A DNA stretch of 64,000 nt from JACQFV01 sp964593585 (lineage in GTDB: Bacteria > Zixibacteria > MSB-5A5 > WJJR01). The stretch is from NCBI GenBank assembly GCA_964593585.1, contig CAZQIZ010000016.1, positions 1 through 64,000 on the forward strand, read 5' to 3'. Positions within the stretch are counted from its first letter, which is position 1; each line of letters starts with the position of its first letter. Shown piece after piece: positions 1 to 7,396 of this stretch. The position numbers and the translations under genes are program-made. A model generated the notes under the pieces. The model searched no databases. It was not told the DNA's origin and worked only from the letters and a program-made list of their open reading frames with translations.

Positions 1-49
1 CATCTGCCTTTTAAGCAGGTGGTCGCAGGTTCGATCCCTGCCACCCTCA
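1..49 (+). tRNA. tRNA-Lys (UUU), 3' part only
   Basis: The window opens inside a tRNA. The anticodon arm is visible at 3-19 (stem TCTGC/GCAGG, loop CTTTTAA), which places anticodon TTT at 10-12 and reads lysine AAA/AAG. The T arm follows at 25-41 (GCAGG, loop TTCGATC, CCTGC), then the 3' acceptor strand CACCCTC at 42-48 and discriminator A at 49. No CCA is encoded. The 5' acceptor strand and D arm lie before the window. Confidence 0.9.
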
Positions 50-216
50 CTTCGGGCGCGACCTCCCTCTGTGCACGACCTGAATCCCCATCACCATTAG
101 GCCTTGACAATCCAGAGGGTTTTCATCTGATTTACGGCAACATCAGGCGCGGCGTCGCGATCGCGGCGCCGATCGCGCGATCTTTCACACACCGTTATCG
201 CTGCAAGGAGGATGCC

Positions 217-717
217 GTGAAGTTACGCCCTTCCGTGGTGGCCGCCGTGGGGATCGGTCTGACTTTCGTGGTGCTCTTCGGCGCCAAGCTCAACGCGCAG
301 GCGCCCAGCGCCGAGCGCCAACAGATCTATCAGGAGATCGAAGCGACGCTGGGGATTGTCCCTACGTTCGTGAAGATGCTGCCGGACAATTCGCTGCGCC
401 TGGAATGGGAGACATTGAAGGCGGTGCAAATGGCGCCGGGGGCGATTCCCAACAAGTACCGGGAATTGATCGGCGTCGCAATCTCCGGCGTCACCAAGTG
501 CCGCTACTGCACCTACTTCCACACCGAATTCGCGAAGCTGAACGGCGCGACCGACGCCGAAATCGAGGATGCCATCCACTACGCCAAATCGACGGCGGGC
601 TGGAGCACTTACATCAACGGATTTCAGCTGGATTACGACCAATTCTGCAAGGAAGTCGATCAGATTTGCGCGCATGTACGCGCCCAGTCTGGTTCGGCAC
701 AGAGCAACGGCAAGTAG
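217..717 (+). CDS. Exported AhpD/carboxymuconolactone decarboxylase-fold protein
   Basis: A 166-residue protein with the AhpD-type thiol centre: C95, C98 and H102 (CRYCTYFH) match the CxxCxxxH signature of the carboxymuconolactone decarboxylase/AhpD superfamily. In that family the pair acts in peroxide reduction or as a disulphide centre. Residues 1-27 look like a signal peptide or membrane anchor (KLRP, then a hydrophobic run ending NAQA), which most AhpD-like proteins lack, so it probably works in the periplasm. I chose the GTG at 217 because AAGGAGG ends 5 nt upstream; the frame stays open back to 19, but that would overlap the tRNA. It stands alone and is closed by the hairpin at 743-770. 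Thiol peroxidase activity is inferred; true decarboxylase activity is unlikely. Confidence 0.8.
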   Translation: MKLRPSVVAAVGIGLTFVVLFGAKLNAQAPSAERQQIYQEIEATLGIVPTFVKMLPDNSLRLEWETLKAVQMAPGAIPNKYRELIGVAISGVTKCRYCTYFHTEFAKLNGATDAEIEDAIHYAKSTAGWSTYINGFQLDYDQFCKEVDQICAHVRAQSGSAQSNGK

Positions 718-742
718 GCCCCATTGCCAGCGCCCCAGCGAA

Positions 743-770
743 GAGGGCCCTCCGTTGCGAGGGCCCTTTT
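743..770 (+). terminator. Rho-independent terminator after the AhpD-like gene
   Basis: GAGGGCCCTC pairs with GAGGGCCCTT around a six-base loop and is followed by TTTT. It lies 26 nt after the stop at 717 and between convergent genes. The minus-strand side has a much poorer T tract, so it mainly serves the plus-strand gene. Confidence 0.75.
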
Positions 771-781
771 CCATGACGTGC

Positions 782-1648
782 TTACTGACTGGTCCAGGCC
801 TTCGCAGTCTCTCTCGCGTAATCCTCAAACCGGATCAGCGGGCGTCCGAGAATCTTGGTCAGACGCTCGATGTCCTGGGGCGTGCCTTTCAGACCGTGCT
901 CCTGGAAGTATTCGTACATCATGCGCCAATCAAAGACCAGCCAGTCGGGGACCCGCTGGCGGAACATCGCTTCCCAGGCGTCCATGTCATGACCGATGTA
1001 GCGGATCGGCTTGCCCAGAAGCCGAGTCCACAGCTCGGCGGTCGCCGGCCCAGTCCATACTTCGGGGCCGACGAGATTGAGCATCTGGCCGTTGAGACTG
1101 CCGGTGGTCAGCGCGATCACGGCCACGGCGGAGATGTCGCGCACGTCAACGCGATGGAGGCCGACGTCGCCGAGCGGCTGCGGGTAGACACCGTAATCGA
1201 GGATGGCCGACTTGAACCACTGTTCGTTCTGATGGAAGTTGTTTGGACGCAGGATCGTCCATTCCATGCCGGAGGTCTTAACGACATTCTCGATGGGCAC
1301 CTTGGCGCCGAAGTGCGGCAGGTACTGGGCCGTGTCGGCCTCCTGTACCGACATATAAACGAACCGACGGACGCCGCAGAGGCGCGCGCCATTGACCGCC
1401 ATCAACCCCTCGTGGGTCTCGGTCTGCGACGAGGGATTGAGCATGAAGACCGCATCGTAGCCCTTGAAGACGCTGCGCACAAACGCCTGATCGAGGGTGC
1501 TGCCTTTGTGAACATGGACGTTGGGATGGATGGACTGCGCCTTGGCCTCATCGCGCGTGACGAGGGCGACCTCGACTCCTGCCGCCTGCAGATCGCGCAC
1601 CACCTGTGTGCCCACCGTGCCGGTACCGCCGATGACCAGAACTTTCAT
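782..1648 (-). CDS. NmrA-like NAD(P)-binding (atypical SDR) protein
   Basis: A 288-residue protein with a Rossmann dinucleotide site at the extreme N-terminus (VIGGTGTVGTQVV, GxxGxxG), then an Asp/Arg-type second strand (VTRDEAK) that suggests NADP(H). Later parts (YMSVQEADTAQYLP, WTILRPNNFHQNEQW) are typical of NmrA/HSCARG-like atypical short-chain dehydrogenases, which lack the YxxxK catalytic pair or use it weakly. Such proteins act as quinone or nucleotide-sugar reductases, or as redox sensors; the substrate cannot be read here. The start at 1648 has AAGGAG upstream, whereas the open frame to 1756 has no signal. It converges with the gene at 217 and lies downstream of a terminator belonging to the next gene, so it is probably its own transcription unit. 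Confidence 0.8.
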   Translation of the reverse strand: MKVLVIGGTGTVGTQVVRDLQAAGVEVALVTRDEAKAQSIHPNVHVHKGSTLDQAFVRSVFKGYDAVFMLNPSSQTETHEGLMAVNGARLCGVRRFVYMSVQEADTAQYLPHFGAKVPIENVVKTSGMEWTILRPNNFHQNEQWFKSAILDYGVYPQPLGDVGLHRVDVRDISAVAVIALTTGSLNGQMLNLVGPEVWTGPATAELWTRLLGKPIRYIGHDMDAWEAMFRQRVPDWLVFDWRMMYEYFQEHGLKGTPQDIERLTKILGRPLIRFEDYARETAKAWTSQ

Positions 1649-1738
1649 TCTTGTTCCTCTCCTTGGTTTGACATCAAGTCTGCTTGCACCAAACCCAGCC
1701 GCACCCGGCTTTGTTCGCCAAGATAGCAAAAAATCGGA

Positions 1739-1769
1739 GAAAAAAAGGCGACGCAAGTCGGCGCCGCCT
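1739..1769 (-). terminator. Rho-independent terminator of the 1793-2818 gene
   Basis: Read on the minus strand, AGGCG...CGCCT forms a GC-rich hairpin followed by seven T residues. It begins 24 nt after the stop of the gene at 1793 and separates it from the NmrA-like gene downstream. Confidence 0.7.
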
Positions 1770-1792
1770 GAAACTGCGGGGGCCCGCCCGCG

Positions 1793-2818
1793 CTACTGCG
1801 TCAGGTTTTCAATGTTGCCGTAGGCGGTGGGGAAGTAGACGGCGTTTAAGTTGATGTTCTCCACCCGCGGAAACGGGTTGCCGGTCACCGCGTCGCCCAG
1901 CAGATACACCTTGGTGGCGCCGGCGTTGACCTGCAGGACCCGGGTGACGTTGAAGTTGTTCACATAGGCACCGGAGGGCAGCGATGAGACCACGGAGAAC
2001 TTGGCGGAGTTCCCGCTGCTGTGGGTCGTGCGTGAGGTCGAAAGCGAGACGGTGGCGGCGCAATTGCCGGAGCCGAGGGTGTGGTCGCGGATGAAATACC
2101 CGCTGGCCATGACCAAAATCCAGCCGGCCTTGGGGACAATGACGGTCACCGAGTCGACCTGAGTGAGCGTCGAGGACAACAGCACGGAGGACGTGTACGC
2201 ATGGGCAATCCCCGGCTCATCGACCAGACGGGTGGCCCCGATCGACTCGACTTCGATTTCGCTGGAGTCGATGGCCCCCTGCGGCAGACGGCTCTCGGCC
2301 AGTGTGCCGATGGACAGCTCGGAGGCATCCACGGTCTTGTCATGGTGGGCATCGGCGACGGCGGCATGGGCGGCGATGGCTGCCAGGATTTCGGCCGATT
2401 CCTCCAACTGCGCGGCATCGAACCCGCCCACCTGGTCGGCGTTGCGGGCGCGCCAGGCATAGGGCACCACCGACAGAAGCGAGCGCGGCAGCACCGGGTC
2501 GGACCCGGACGGCTGAATCTCCAGATAGGCGCTGTCGGCATAGAAGACCGACTGCGGAATCGTGTCCTGCACCCCAAGCATCACGGAGAAAACGCCATCG
2601 ACGGTGGCCACCGTCTGGGTCTCCTGCCAGAGCAATGCCCCGCCGGCGGCGGCATCATAAAGACGGAAGGTGACGCTGTAATTGCCGTCGGCCAGCGGCA
2701 CGCCGTTGGCGTCGTCGAGACGTCCCTGATAGTTCATCAGGTTGGGAAACAGGGCGTGAGCCTGCGACGCAGCGAGGCAGAAGACGACAAGGGCGGCGAG
2801 CTTGAGCGATTTCGTCAT
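1793..2818 (-). CDS. Secreted protein with N-terminal 'YQGRL' domain, function unknown
   Basis: A 341-residue exported protein: signal peptide 1-22 (TKSLKLAALVVFCLAASQAHA), then a domain with the pattern NYQGRL..ANGVPL..G.Y..TFRLYDAA.GG..LW.ET. That pattern is common near the N-terminus of secreted proteins in Bacteroidetes, Zixibacteria and myxobacteria. A central Ala/His-rich helical section follows (residues about 140-185, possibly coiled coil), then a beta-rich C-terminal domain. The arrangement resembles tail-fibre or collar-like surface proteins, but I recognise no enzyme motif. The start at 2818 is preceded by GGAG and begins a clean signal peptide; the open frame to 2863 adds a residue run without export character. 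It is monocistronic, with its own terminator. Confidence 0.7.
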   Translation of the reverse strand: MTKSLKLAALVVFCLAASQAHALFPNLMNYQGRLDDANGVPLADGNYSVTFRLYDAAAGGALLWQETQTVATVDGVFSVMLGVQDTIPQSVFYADSAYLEIQPSGSDPVLPRSLLSVVPYAWRARNADQVGGFDAAQLEESAEILAAIAAHAAVADAHHDKTVDASELSIGTLAESRLPQGAIDSSEIEVESIGATRLVDEPGIAHAYTSSVLLSSTLTQVDSVTVIVPKAGWILVMASGYFIRDHTLGSGNCAATVSLSTSRTTHSSGNSAKFSVVSSLPSGAYVNNFNVTRVLQVNAGATKVYLLGDAVTGNPFPRVENINLNAVYFPTAYGNIENLTQ

Positions 2819-2928
2819 CGGGGCGACTCCGGGTTGGGCGGGCACAATTCCAGCGACCGGCATTCCGTTATACGCCGCAACCCACCAGACGGTGGGACGT
2901 TCCGTCGCGGGCTTCTCCGCCTAACCTC

Positions 2929-2957
2929 TTGACTGTTATCGGCATTTCCGATACGAT
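2929..2957 (+). promoter_or_regulatory. Sigma70-like promoter for the AHSA1/START gene
   Basis: TTGACT at 2929-2934, a 17-nt spacer and TACGAT at 2952-2957 form a near-consensus vegetative promoter 31 nt before the ATG at 2989. The TTG of the -35 box is in frame with the gene and should not be taken as its start. Confidence 0.65.
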
Positions 2958-2988
2958 CCTGACCCATCGACGGGTACCGGGAGGGATA

Positions 2989-3552
2989 ATGGCCAAGAGC
3001 AAGCAACATGATTGGACGCAATTCGAACTGGGAATCTTCATCAAGGCCCGTCCGGAAGAGATCTTCACGCTGCTGAGCACCGCCAGCGGGCTGTGCAAGT
3101 GGTTCCTGCGAAACGCCGAGTTTGTGCCATCGGCCGGGCCGCCGGCCAAGCCGGGAAAAGAGAAGCTCCCCCCCTTCCCGACCGATGAATTCCGCGCCGA
3201 GAACGAGGCCTGTCGCGCCAAGGATCGGTATTTATGGGAGTGGTACTTCGACGGCGGGTTGAGCGGTGAGGGCTGGATCCTTGAGATGCGTCCGCCGACC
3301 CGGATCCGTTTCACCTTCGGCGACCGGATGGAAGTCGAGATCGCCATCCGCAAACAGGGTCCCTGGTGCGAGGTGAACCTGCGGCAATGGGGCATCCCCG
3401 ACACGCCGCATGGCCGCTGGGAGATGCACATGGGGTGCCGTGTCGCCTGGGCTTTCTTCCTCACCAACCTGAAATCCGTGGCCGAAGGCGGGCCGGACCT
3501 GCGCGAAGTCGACCGGGCGCGGACGCGGCAACTCCACCTGGTGAACATCTGA
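2989..3552 (+). CDS. SRPBCC/AHSA1-like START-domain protein
   Basis: A 187-residue cytoplasmic protein of the SRPBCC (Bet v1-like) fold. The N-terminus shows the family opening (FIKARPEEIFTLLSTASGLCKWF), followed by Trp/Arg-rich strands (WEWYFDGGLSGEGWILEM, RIRFTFGDRMEVEI) and a long C-terminal helix (WEMHMGCRVAWAFFLTNLKSV), the layout of AHSA1-like proteins. Such proteins bind hydrophobic ligands or Hsp90-type partners; no ligand can be predicted. The ATG at 2989 has GGGAGG a few bases upstream and lies behind a good promoter. It differs from canonical AHSA1 in two inserts, the Pro-rich stretch near 45-55 and the acidic stretch near 60-70. It stands alone between a divergent gene and the FKBP gene. 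Confidence 0.75.
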   Translation: MAKSKQHDWTQFELGIFIKARPEEIFTLLSTASGLCKWFLRNAEFVPSAGPPAKPGKEKLPPFPTDEFRAENEACRAKDRYLWEWYFDGGLSGEGWILEMRPPTRIRFTFGDRMEVEIAIRKQGPWCEVNLRQWGIPDTPHGRWEMHMGCRVAWAFFLTNLKSVAEGGPDLREVDRARTRQLHLVNI

Positions 3553-3666
3553 GTCGCGCGAAACTTGTGGTTTACCGCCTCCGGCAGAAACCGTATCATG
3601 GCTCCGCCACAGGGGCGAATCGGGGCATGGCTCCAGGATGCAAGTTGCAAGCGGGAGGGGAGATAC

Positions 3667-4281
3667 ATGAGGTTCAAAACAGTCTTGGTGTTGGCGGCGT
3701 TTGTGTTGATCTCCGGATGCGGCAACAAGTCGATGGATGGCGATGGTGACGGTGTTCCTGACAGCAAGGACAAGTGCCCGAATTCGCCGCCGGGCTGCCA
3801 GGTGGACGCCAACGGCTGCGAGCAGCCGGGAGAAACCGCCCAGCAGCCGGAGAGCCAGAGCACGGAGGCGGTTCAACCCCCGCCGACACCGGTCGACGCG
3901 GGGATCCCGCAGGTGGCCGGCGATACGGTGAGCACACCCTCCGGGCTTAGGTACATTGACATGAAGGTGGGCGAAGGCGAAGTGCCGCAAGCCGGCGACC
4001 TCGTGCAGGCGCACTACACCGGCTGGCTGACTGACGGGAAGAAGTTCGACTCCTCCCGCGACCGTGGCCAGGCGTTCATGTTCCCGCTGGGCATGGGGCG
4101 GGTGATCAAGGGATGGGATGAGGGTATCGCCTCCATGAAGGTGGGGGGACGCCGTCTGCTCATCATCCCGTCGACGCTGGGGTATGGCGCCAACGGCGCC
4201 GGCGGCGTGATCCCACCCAACGCAACCCTGATCTTCGATGTTGAACTCCTGGGGGTCCAGAAACCCGCCTCGGGTCAATAG
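3667..4281 (+). CDS. FKBP-type peptidyl-prolyl isomerase lipoprotein with thrombospondin-3 spacer
   Basis: A 204-residue lipoprotein. Lipobox ISGC puts the lipidated Cys at residue 18. Residues about 24-34 (DGDGDGVPDSKDKCPN) are a thrombospondin type-3 calcium-binding repeat of the kind seen in OmpA-family envelope proteins; a Gln/Pro-rich linker follows to about 80. Residues about 90-200 form an FKBP domain with its usual elements (VQAHYTGWLTDGKKFDSS, GRVIKGWDEGI, PSTLGYGA, IPPNATLIFDVELL). It should catalyse prolyl isomerisation of envelope proteins, tethered to the outer or inner membrane. The start at 3667 is preceded by GGGAGGGG; the frame is open to 3565, but only this ATG begins a signal sequence. 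A strong terminator follows at 4305. Confidence 0.9.
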   Translation: MRFKTVLVLAAFVLISGCGNKSMDGDGDGVPDSKDKCPNSPPGCQVDANGCEQPGETAQQPESQSTEAVQPPPTPVDAGIPQVAGDTVSTPSGLRYIDMKVGEGEVPQAGDLVQAHYTGWLTDGKKFDSSRDRGQAFMFPLGMGRVIKGWDEGIASMKVGGRRLLIIPSTLGYGANGAGGVIPPNATLIFDVELLGVQKPASGQ

Positions 4282-4304
4282 CCGGACGACCAGGAAGAAT
4301 TATG

Positions 4305-4337
4305 CCGCCCCGCGCCGGTTGGCGCGGGGCGGTTTGT
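4305..4337 (+). terminator. Rho-independent terminator after the FKBP gene
   Basis: A perfect 12-bp stem (CCGCCCCGCGCC / GGCGCGGGGCGG) with a GGTT loop and a short TTTGT tail, 24 nt after the FKBP stop. Confidence 0.8.
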
Positions 4338-4401
4338 ATGTTATCTTTGTATCAACTTGCGTGTTGCGGATACCCCTAAGATGAGATTGGCAGGACAATT
4401 G

Positions 4402-5847
4402 ATGAAACGCTCCCTGCAGATGATCACCATGACGATCGTCGCGATCGCGCTGACAGTTGCCGGCTGCGGCGATGACGACAACGGATCGGACAACTTTGGT
4501 CGTGTCGATGGAACGGTCTACCTGCCCTCGACGCTGTCGGCCTCGCTGCAGCCGGCGGAGGGCGTGACGGTGCGTCTGTCGGGCGGGGATTTTCTCGAAA
4601 CGCTGACCACCGGCGCCGATGGACGGTTTGGCTTCGATGATGTTCCGGCGCGGTCCATGACGCTGGCTTTGACCCCGGGCACCTGCCTGGCCGACACACA
4701 GATGACGGTGACCGTGGTCAAGAACGACACCCTGACCAGGGATGTGACGCTGCGCGTCGACGCCGGAGGCGATTGCATCCCGCTGCCCTACGCGGGGGCT
4801 GCGCGCATGGAGATTGACGGGGCCTCCAACCGCGGCGTCCTCCTCTATGACACGGCGGTGCGTGCCAAGCCGGCGTTGGTCGTCATCGACCTGGCCACCG
4901 GCGCGGTCGGCGCCGTGGAGTTTGCCGATCTGGCCAATGTCTACGACCTCGCGTTTGTCACCGGTGATGTGGTGGTTTTCAACTGCTTCAAGACGGGCGA
5001 AGGATACTATCTGCGCTTCTGGAACATCTCGACGATGACCGCGCACCGGGGCGACATCTATTACACCAGCGATCCGGTGCAGGTCGGGGGGCATCTGGCG
5101 GTGGCGCCGGGTGGCGGCGATGTGTTCGTGTCGCACCAGACCCGTCCGGGGCTGTTCAGCTTCGACGGGCAGGTGTACTGTCTGAACGTCGAGAGCGGCG
5201 ACTTTACCGATGCCGACAACTGGGAGCTGGATGGCCGGTTCGGCTTCGACAGCAGTCTGGTGGGCGCGTCGGTGAACTGGCCCTATGGGCTGGCCATCGA
5301 CCCGACAACATCGGAATTGCTGGTGGCCAATTACAACGACACGGTCATCGTGGCGATCGACCTGAATTACTGGGGGACATTCGACCGGACCGCCAATCCG
5401 ACCGCACCGATTCCGGGAGTGCGCAAGATCGCGATGAGCACCGGGCAGGCGGGGTACCGCCCACTGCTCTGGGCCTTCGGCGGCGATCGCGGAGTGGCCG
5501 CCAGCCCCTCGTTCGGGATGCTCGGCTACCAGTCGGGCGCCAGTTCGTTCTCCGGTTTGCTGGTGGAGCCGAGTCTGACGCTGACGTCGGGGAGTCATCA
5601 TCTGGTCATCGACGATACCCGCGGCACTTGGTACACCTTGGTCTCCGATCCGGCCCGTCCGCAGTCCACTCGCGAATCGGTGGAGGAGCGCTCTCTGACT
5701 ACGTTGGCCAAAATCCGGCATTTCGGGACGCGATTCATCGAGACCCCGGCGCTGGACCCGCGCGCGTTTGCCGTCAATCCGCAGACGGGCAGACTCTACG
5801 TGGGCTATACGAACAAAGCCATTCTCGAGATCTTCCCGCTGGATTAA
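4402..5847 (+). CDS. Lipoprotein with carboxypeptidase-regulatory-like domain and beta-propeller-like body
   Basis: A 481-residue lipoprotein: signal peptide with lipobox TVAGC (Cys about residue 22) followed by GDDDNGSD, an acidic spacer. Residues about 33-100 read as a carboxypeptidase-regulatory/CNA-B-like beta sandwich (EGVTVRLSGGD, TGADGRFGFDDVPA). The remainder has repeated blade-like strands (LVVIDLATGAVGAVEF, GLAIDPTTSELLVANYND, AVNPQTGRLYVGYTN), as in YncE/SMP-30-type propellers. No catalytic residues are apparent; a surface binding role is an inference. The start at 4402 follows AGGA and begins the signal peptide; ATGs at 4357 and 4381 are possible but add an uncharged leader. It converges with rpe. 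Confidence 0.7.
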   Translation: MKRSLQMITMTIVAIALTVAGCGDDDNGSDNFGRVDGTVYLPSTLSASLQPAEGVTVRLSGGDFLETLTTGADGRFGFDDVPARSMTLALTPGTCLADTQMTVTVVKNDTLTRDVTLRVDAGGDCIPLPYAGAARMEIDGASNRGVLLYDTAVRAKPALVVIDLATGAVGAVEFADLANVYDLAFVTGDVVVFNCFKTGEGYYLRFWNISTMTAHRGDIYYTSDPVQVGGHLAVAPGGGDVFVSHQTRPGLFSFDGQVYCLNVESGDFTDADNWELDGRFGFDSSLVGASVNWPYGLAIDPTTSELLVANYNDTVIVAIDLNYWGTFDRTANPTAPIPGVRKIAMSTGQAGYRPLLWAFGGDRGVAASPSFGMLGYQSGASSFSGLLVEPSLTLTSGSHHLVIDDTRGTWYTLVSDPARPQSTRESVEERSLTTLAKIRHFGTRFIETPALDPRAFAVNPQTGRLYVGYTNKAILEIFPLD

Positions 5848-5896
5848 GACCGCGGCTGTGGGAAAGTACAGAGTGCCCCGCGAAGATGGTGGTCGC

Positions 5897-6541
5897 TCAG
5901 GACCGCAGTTTTCGGATGGTTTCGGCGTAGTCCTTCGTCCCGAACAGGCCGGAGCCGACCACCAGGATATCGGCGCCGGCATCGACGACGGTCCGGTAGG
6001 TCGCCAGGTTGACCCCGCCATCAACCTCCAGGAGGCACCGGTGCCCGGCGGAGTCGATGGCGCGACGTATGGCGGCGATCCGTGCGGTGGCTCCCTCGAG
6101 GTACTTCTGCCCGCCGAAGCCCGGGAAAACGGACATGATTAACAGCAGGTCGATCTCCCCCAGGTAGGGGGAGATCCGGTCCAGCGGGGTATCGGGGTTG
6201 AGGGTGAGCCCGACGCCGACGCCCTTGTCCCGCAGCCGGGCAATGAGCGGGCGCGGGTCGGGGACCGCCTCAATGTGGAAAGTGATCGAATTGGCCCCAT
6301 TCGCAATGAAGGCATCGGCATAGCGCCCTGGGTCGGTGAGCATCAGGTGGACGTCGAGAAAGGTATCGACGGCCCGGTGGAAGGCCCCGGCAATGTCGGG
6401 ACCAAAGGAAATATTGGGCACGAAATGACCGTCCATAATATCGAGATGCAGCCAGTCGGCCCCGGCGTCGACCACGGCGCGGGTGTCTTCGGCCAGACGG
6501 GACCAGTCGCAGGCCAGCACGGAAGCGGCAATTTTCACCAT
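5897..6541 (-). CDS. rpe: Ribulose-phosphate 3-epimerase
   Basis: A 214-residue TIM barrel that interconverts ribulose 5-phosphate and xylulose 5-phosphate in the pentose phosphate/Calvin pathways. It carries the family landmarks in order: ASVLACDWSRL at the N-terminus, LHLDIMDGHFVPNISFGP (metal-binding His and Asp), DVHLMLTDP, the flexible loop MSVFPGFGGQ, LEVDGGVN, and the phosphate site VVGSGLFG. In the loop, Phe replaces the usual Asn/Glu (VNPGFGGQ or VEPGFGGQ), a mild oddity that should not abolish activity. The length is normal. It is monocistronic, with a 376-nt structured noncoding region upstream. Confidence 0.95.
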   Translation of the reverse strand: MVKIAASVLACDWSRLAEDTRAVVDAGADWLHLDIMDGHFVPNISFGPDIAGAFHRAVDTFLDVHLMLTDPGRYADAFIANGANSITFHIEAVPDPRPLIARLRDKGVGVGLTLNPDTPLDRISPYLGEIDLLLIMSVFPGFGGQKYLEGATARIAAIRRAIDSAGHRCLLEVDGGVNLATYRTVVDAGADILVVGSGLFGTKDYAETIRKLRS

Positions 6542-6917
6542 CGAGGTACCCCCTGTCGCAGGACAAATCTGGGATTTTCCCCGGGGAATTGCCAGTCCGA
6601 AGCGGGTGCTCCGGGGTGACCGTGGGGGCGGATCACCCGGCGGCGGGGGGTACCCCCCGGGAGTCCCGCCGATCCGGAAGCTACGGTCCCCTATGAAAAA
6701 ATCTCGTTCTCATAGGGGAAAATGCGATTTTCTGCTTGCGCACCCTCGGAGTGTGCGACATGCTACCTGCGATTTCAGAGGGAAACTCCTCTGGGAAGCG
6801 AGGGATTTCAGAGGGAAAGAAGCGGTCGGCGACGCACGGATGAGGGCCGATCGCAGCGTGAATGCCAAGCGTGTTCCCGTTGTCAGCGTTCAAACCACCA
6901 CTCACACGGAGGCAGGT
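6542..6917. other. Noncoding region with several inverted and direct repeats, between divergent rpe and the SWIB gene
   Basis: These 376 nt carry no convincing gene but are rich in structure. There is a G6-TA-C6 palindrome at 6645-6658. A perfect 10-bp inverted repeat (TCCCCTATGA...TCATAGGGGA) spans 6687-6719. A small hairpin CGCAC...GTGCG lies at 6739-6757, and a 15-bp direct repeat sits at 6771 and 6804. It must contain the promoters of both flanking genes. A small RNA or a regulator-binding array is possible; the sequence does not decide between them. Confidence 0.5.
6771..6818 (+). repeat. 15-bp direct repeat GATTTCAGAGGGAAA (two copies)
   Basis: Identical copies at 6771-6785 and 6804-6818, start points 33 nt (about three helical turns) apart, on the same helical face and 100 nt before the SWIB gene. 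The spacing suits a dimeric or cooperative DNA-binding protein. There are only two copies, so it is not a CRISPR array. Confidence 0.6.
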
Positions 6918-7280
6918 ATGCCAATGAAGAAGGCCAAGAAGGCGGCGAAGAAGACGAAGAAGACCGCCAAGAAAGCGGCCCCGCGCAAGAAGACGGCGAA
7001 GAAGGCGGCCCCGAAGAAGAAAACCGCTCGCAAGCCGAATGCGGCATTTATGAAGCCGATGCAGCCGTCGGAAGCCCTGGGCGCCGTGATCGGCACGAAG
7101 CCGATGCCGCGCACCGAGGTCACCAAGAAGCTGTGGGCCTACATCAAGAAGAACGGTCTGCAGGATGCCAAGAAGCGCACGATGATCAACGCCGACTCGG
7201 CGCTGCGCACCATCTTCGGCGGCCGTTCGCAGGTCTCGATGTTTGAGATGACCAAGCTGGTCTCCAAGCATCTGAAGTAG
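6918..7280 (+). CDS. SWIB-domain protein with histone-H1-like Lys/Ala tail
   Basis: A 120-residue protein in two parts. Residues 1-40 are almost wholly Lys, Ala, Thr and Pro with KKA/KKT repeats, like bacterial histone-H1 homologues, and should bind DNA nonspecifically. Residues about 45-120 form a SWIB/MDM2 domain (PSEALGAVIG, RTEVTKKLWAYIKKNGLQD, KRTMINADSALRTIFGG, VSMFEMTKLVSKHL). SWIB proteins occur in eukaryotic chromatin remodellers and, in bacteria, in Chlamydia, bacteroidetes-like and some candidate phyla. A nucleoid or topology role is likely but inferred. The ATG at 6918 is preceded by CGGAGG. A strong terminator follows at 7302. Confidence 0.9.
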   Translation: MPMKKAKKAAKKTKKTAKKAAPRKKTAKKAAPKKKTARKPNAAFMKPMQPSEALGAVIGTKPMPRTEVTKKLWAYIKKNGLQDAKKRTMINADSALRTIFGGRSQVSMFEMTKLVSKHLK

Positions 7281-7301
7281 TCCGCCGCGCGCCGTGTTTC
7301 A

Positions 7302-7335
7302 CGCCCCGGACCTTTGCGGTCCGGGGCGTTTTTTT
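7302..7335 (+). terminator. Strong Rho-independent terminator after the SWIB gene
   Basis: A perfect 11-bp stem (CGCCCCGGACC / GGTCCGGGGCG) with loop TTTGC, followed directly by seven T residues. Confidence 0.95.
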
Positions 7336-7396
7336 GCGGCCTATTCGGTTTGACATCCGAGCGCGCCTCTCGTATAACCGAGGGGGAGGATCAACC

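Noticed and set aside
19..216. N-terminal extension of the AhpD-like gene back to position 19
   Set aside because: It would overlap the tRNA-Lys and has no export or domain character; the GTG at 217 has a strong ribosome-binding site and begins a signal peptide.
2929..2988. TTG at 2929 as start of the AHSA1-like protein
   Set aside because: This TTG is part of the TTGACT -35 box of a good promoter; the ATG at 2989 has GGGAGG and fits the family N-terminus.
4300..6024. Long minus-strand open frame opposite the 4402-5847 lipoprotein gene
   Set aside because: Shadow of a real gene: no motif, no ribosome-binding site, and it runs into rpe in another frame.
6771..6818. CRISPR array
   Set aside because: Only two 15-bp copies, no third repeat, and no cas genes anywhere in the window.
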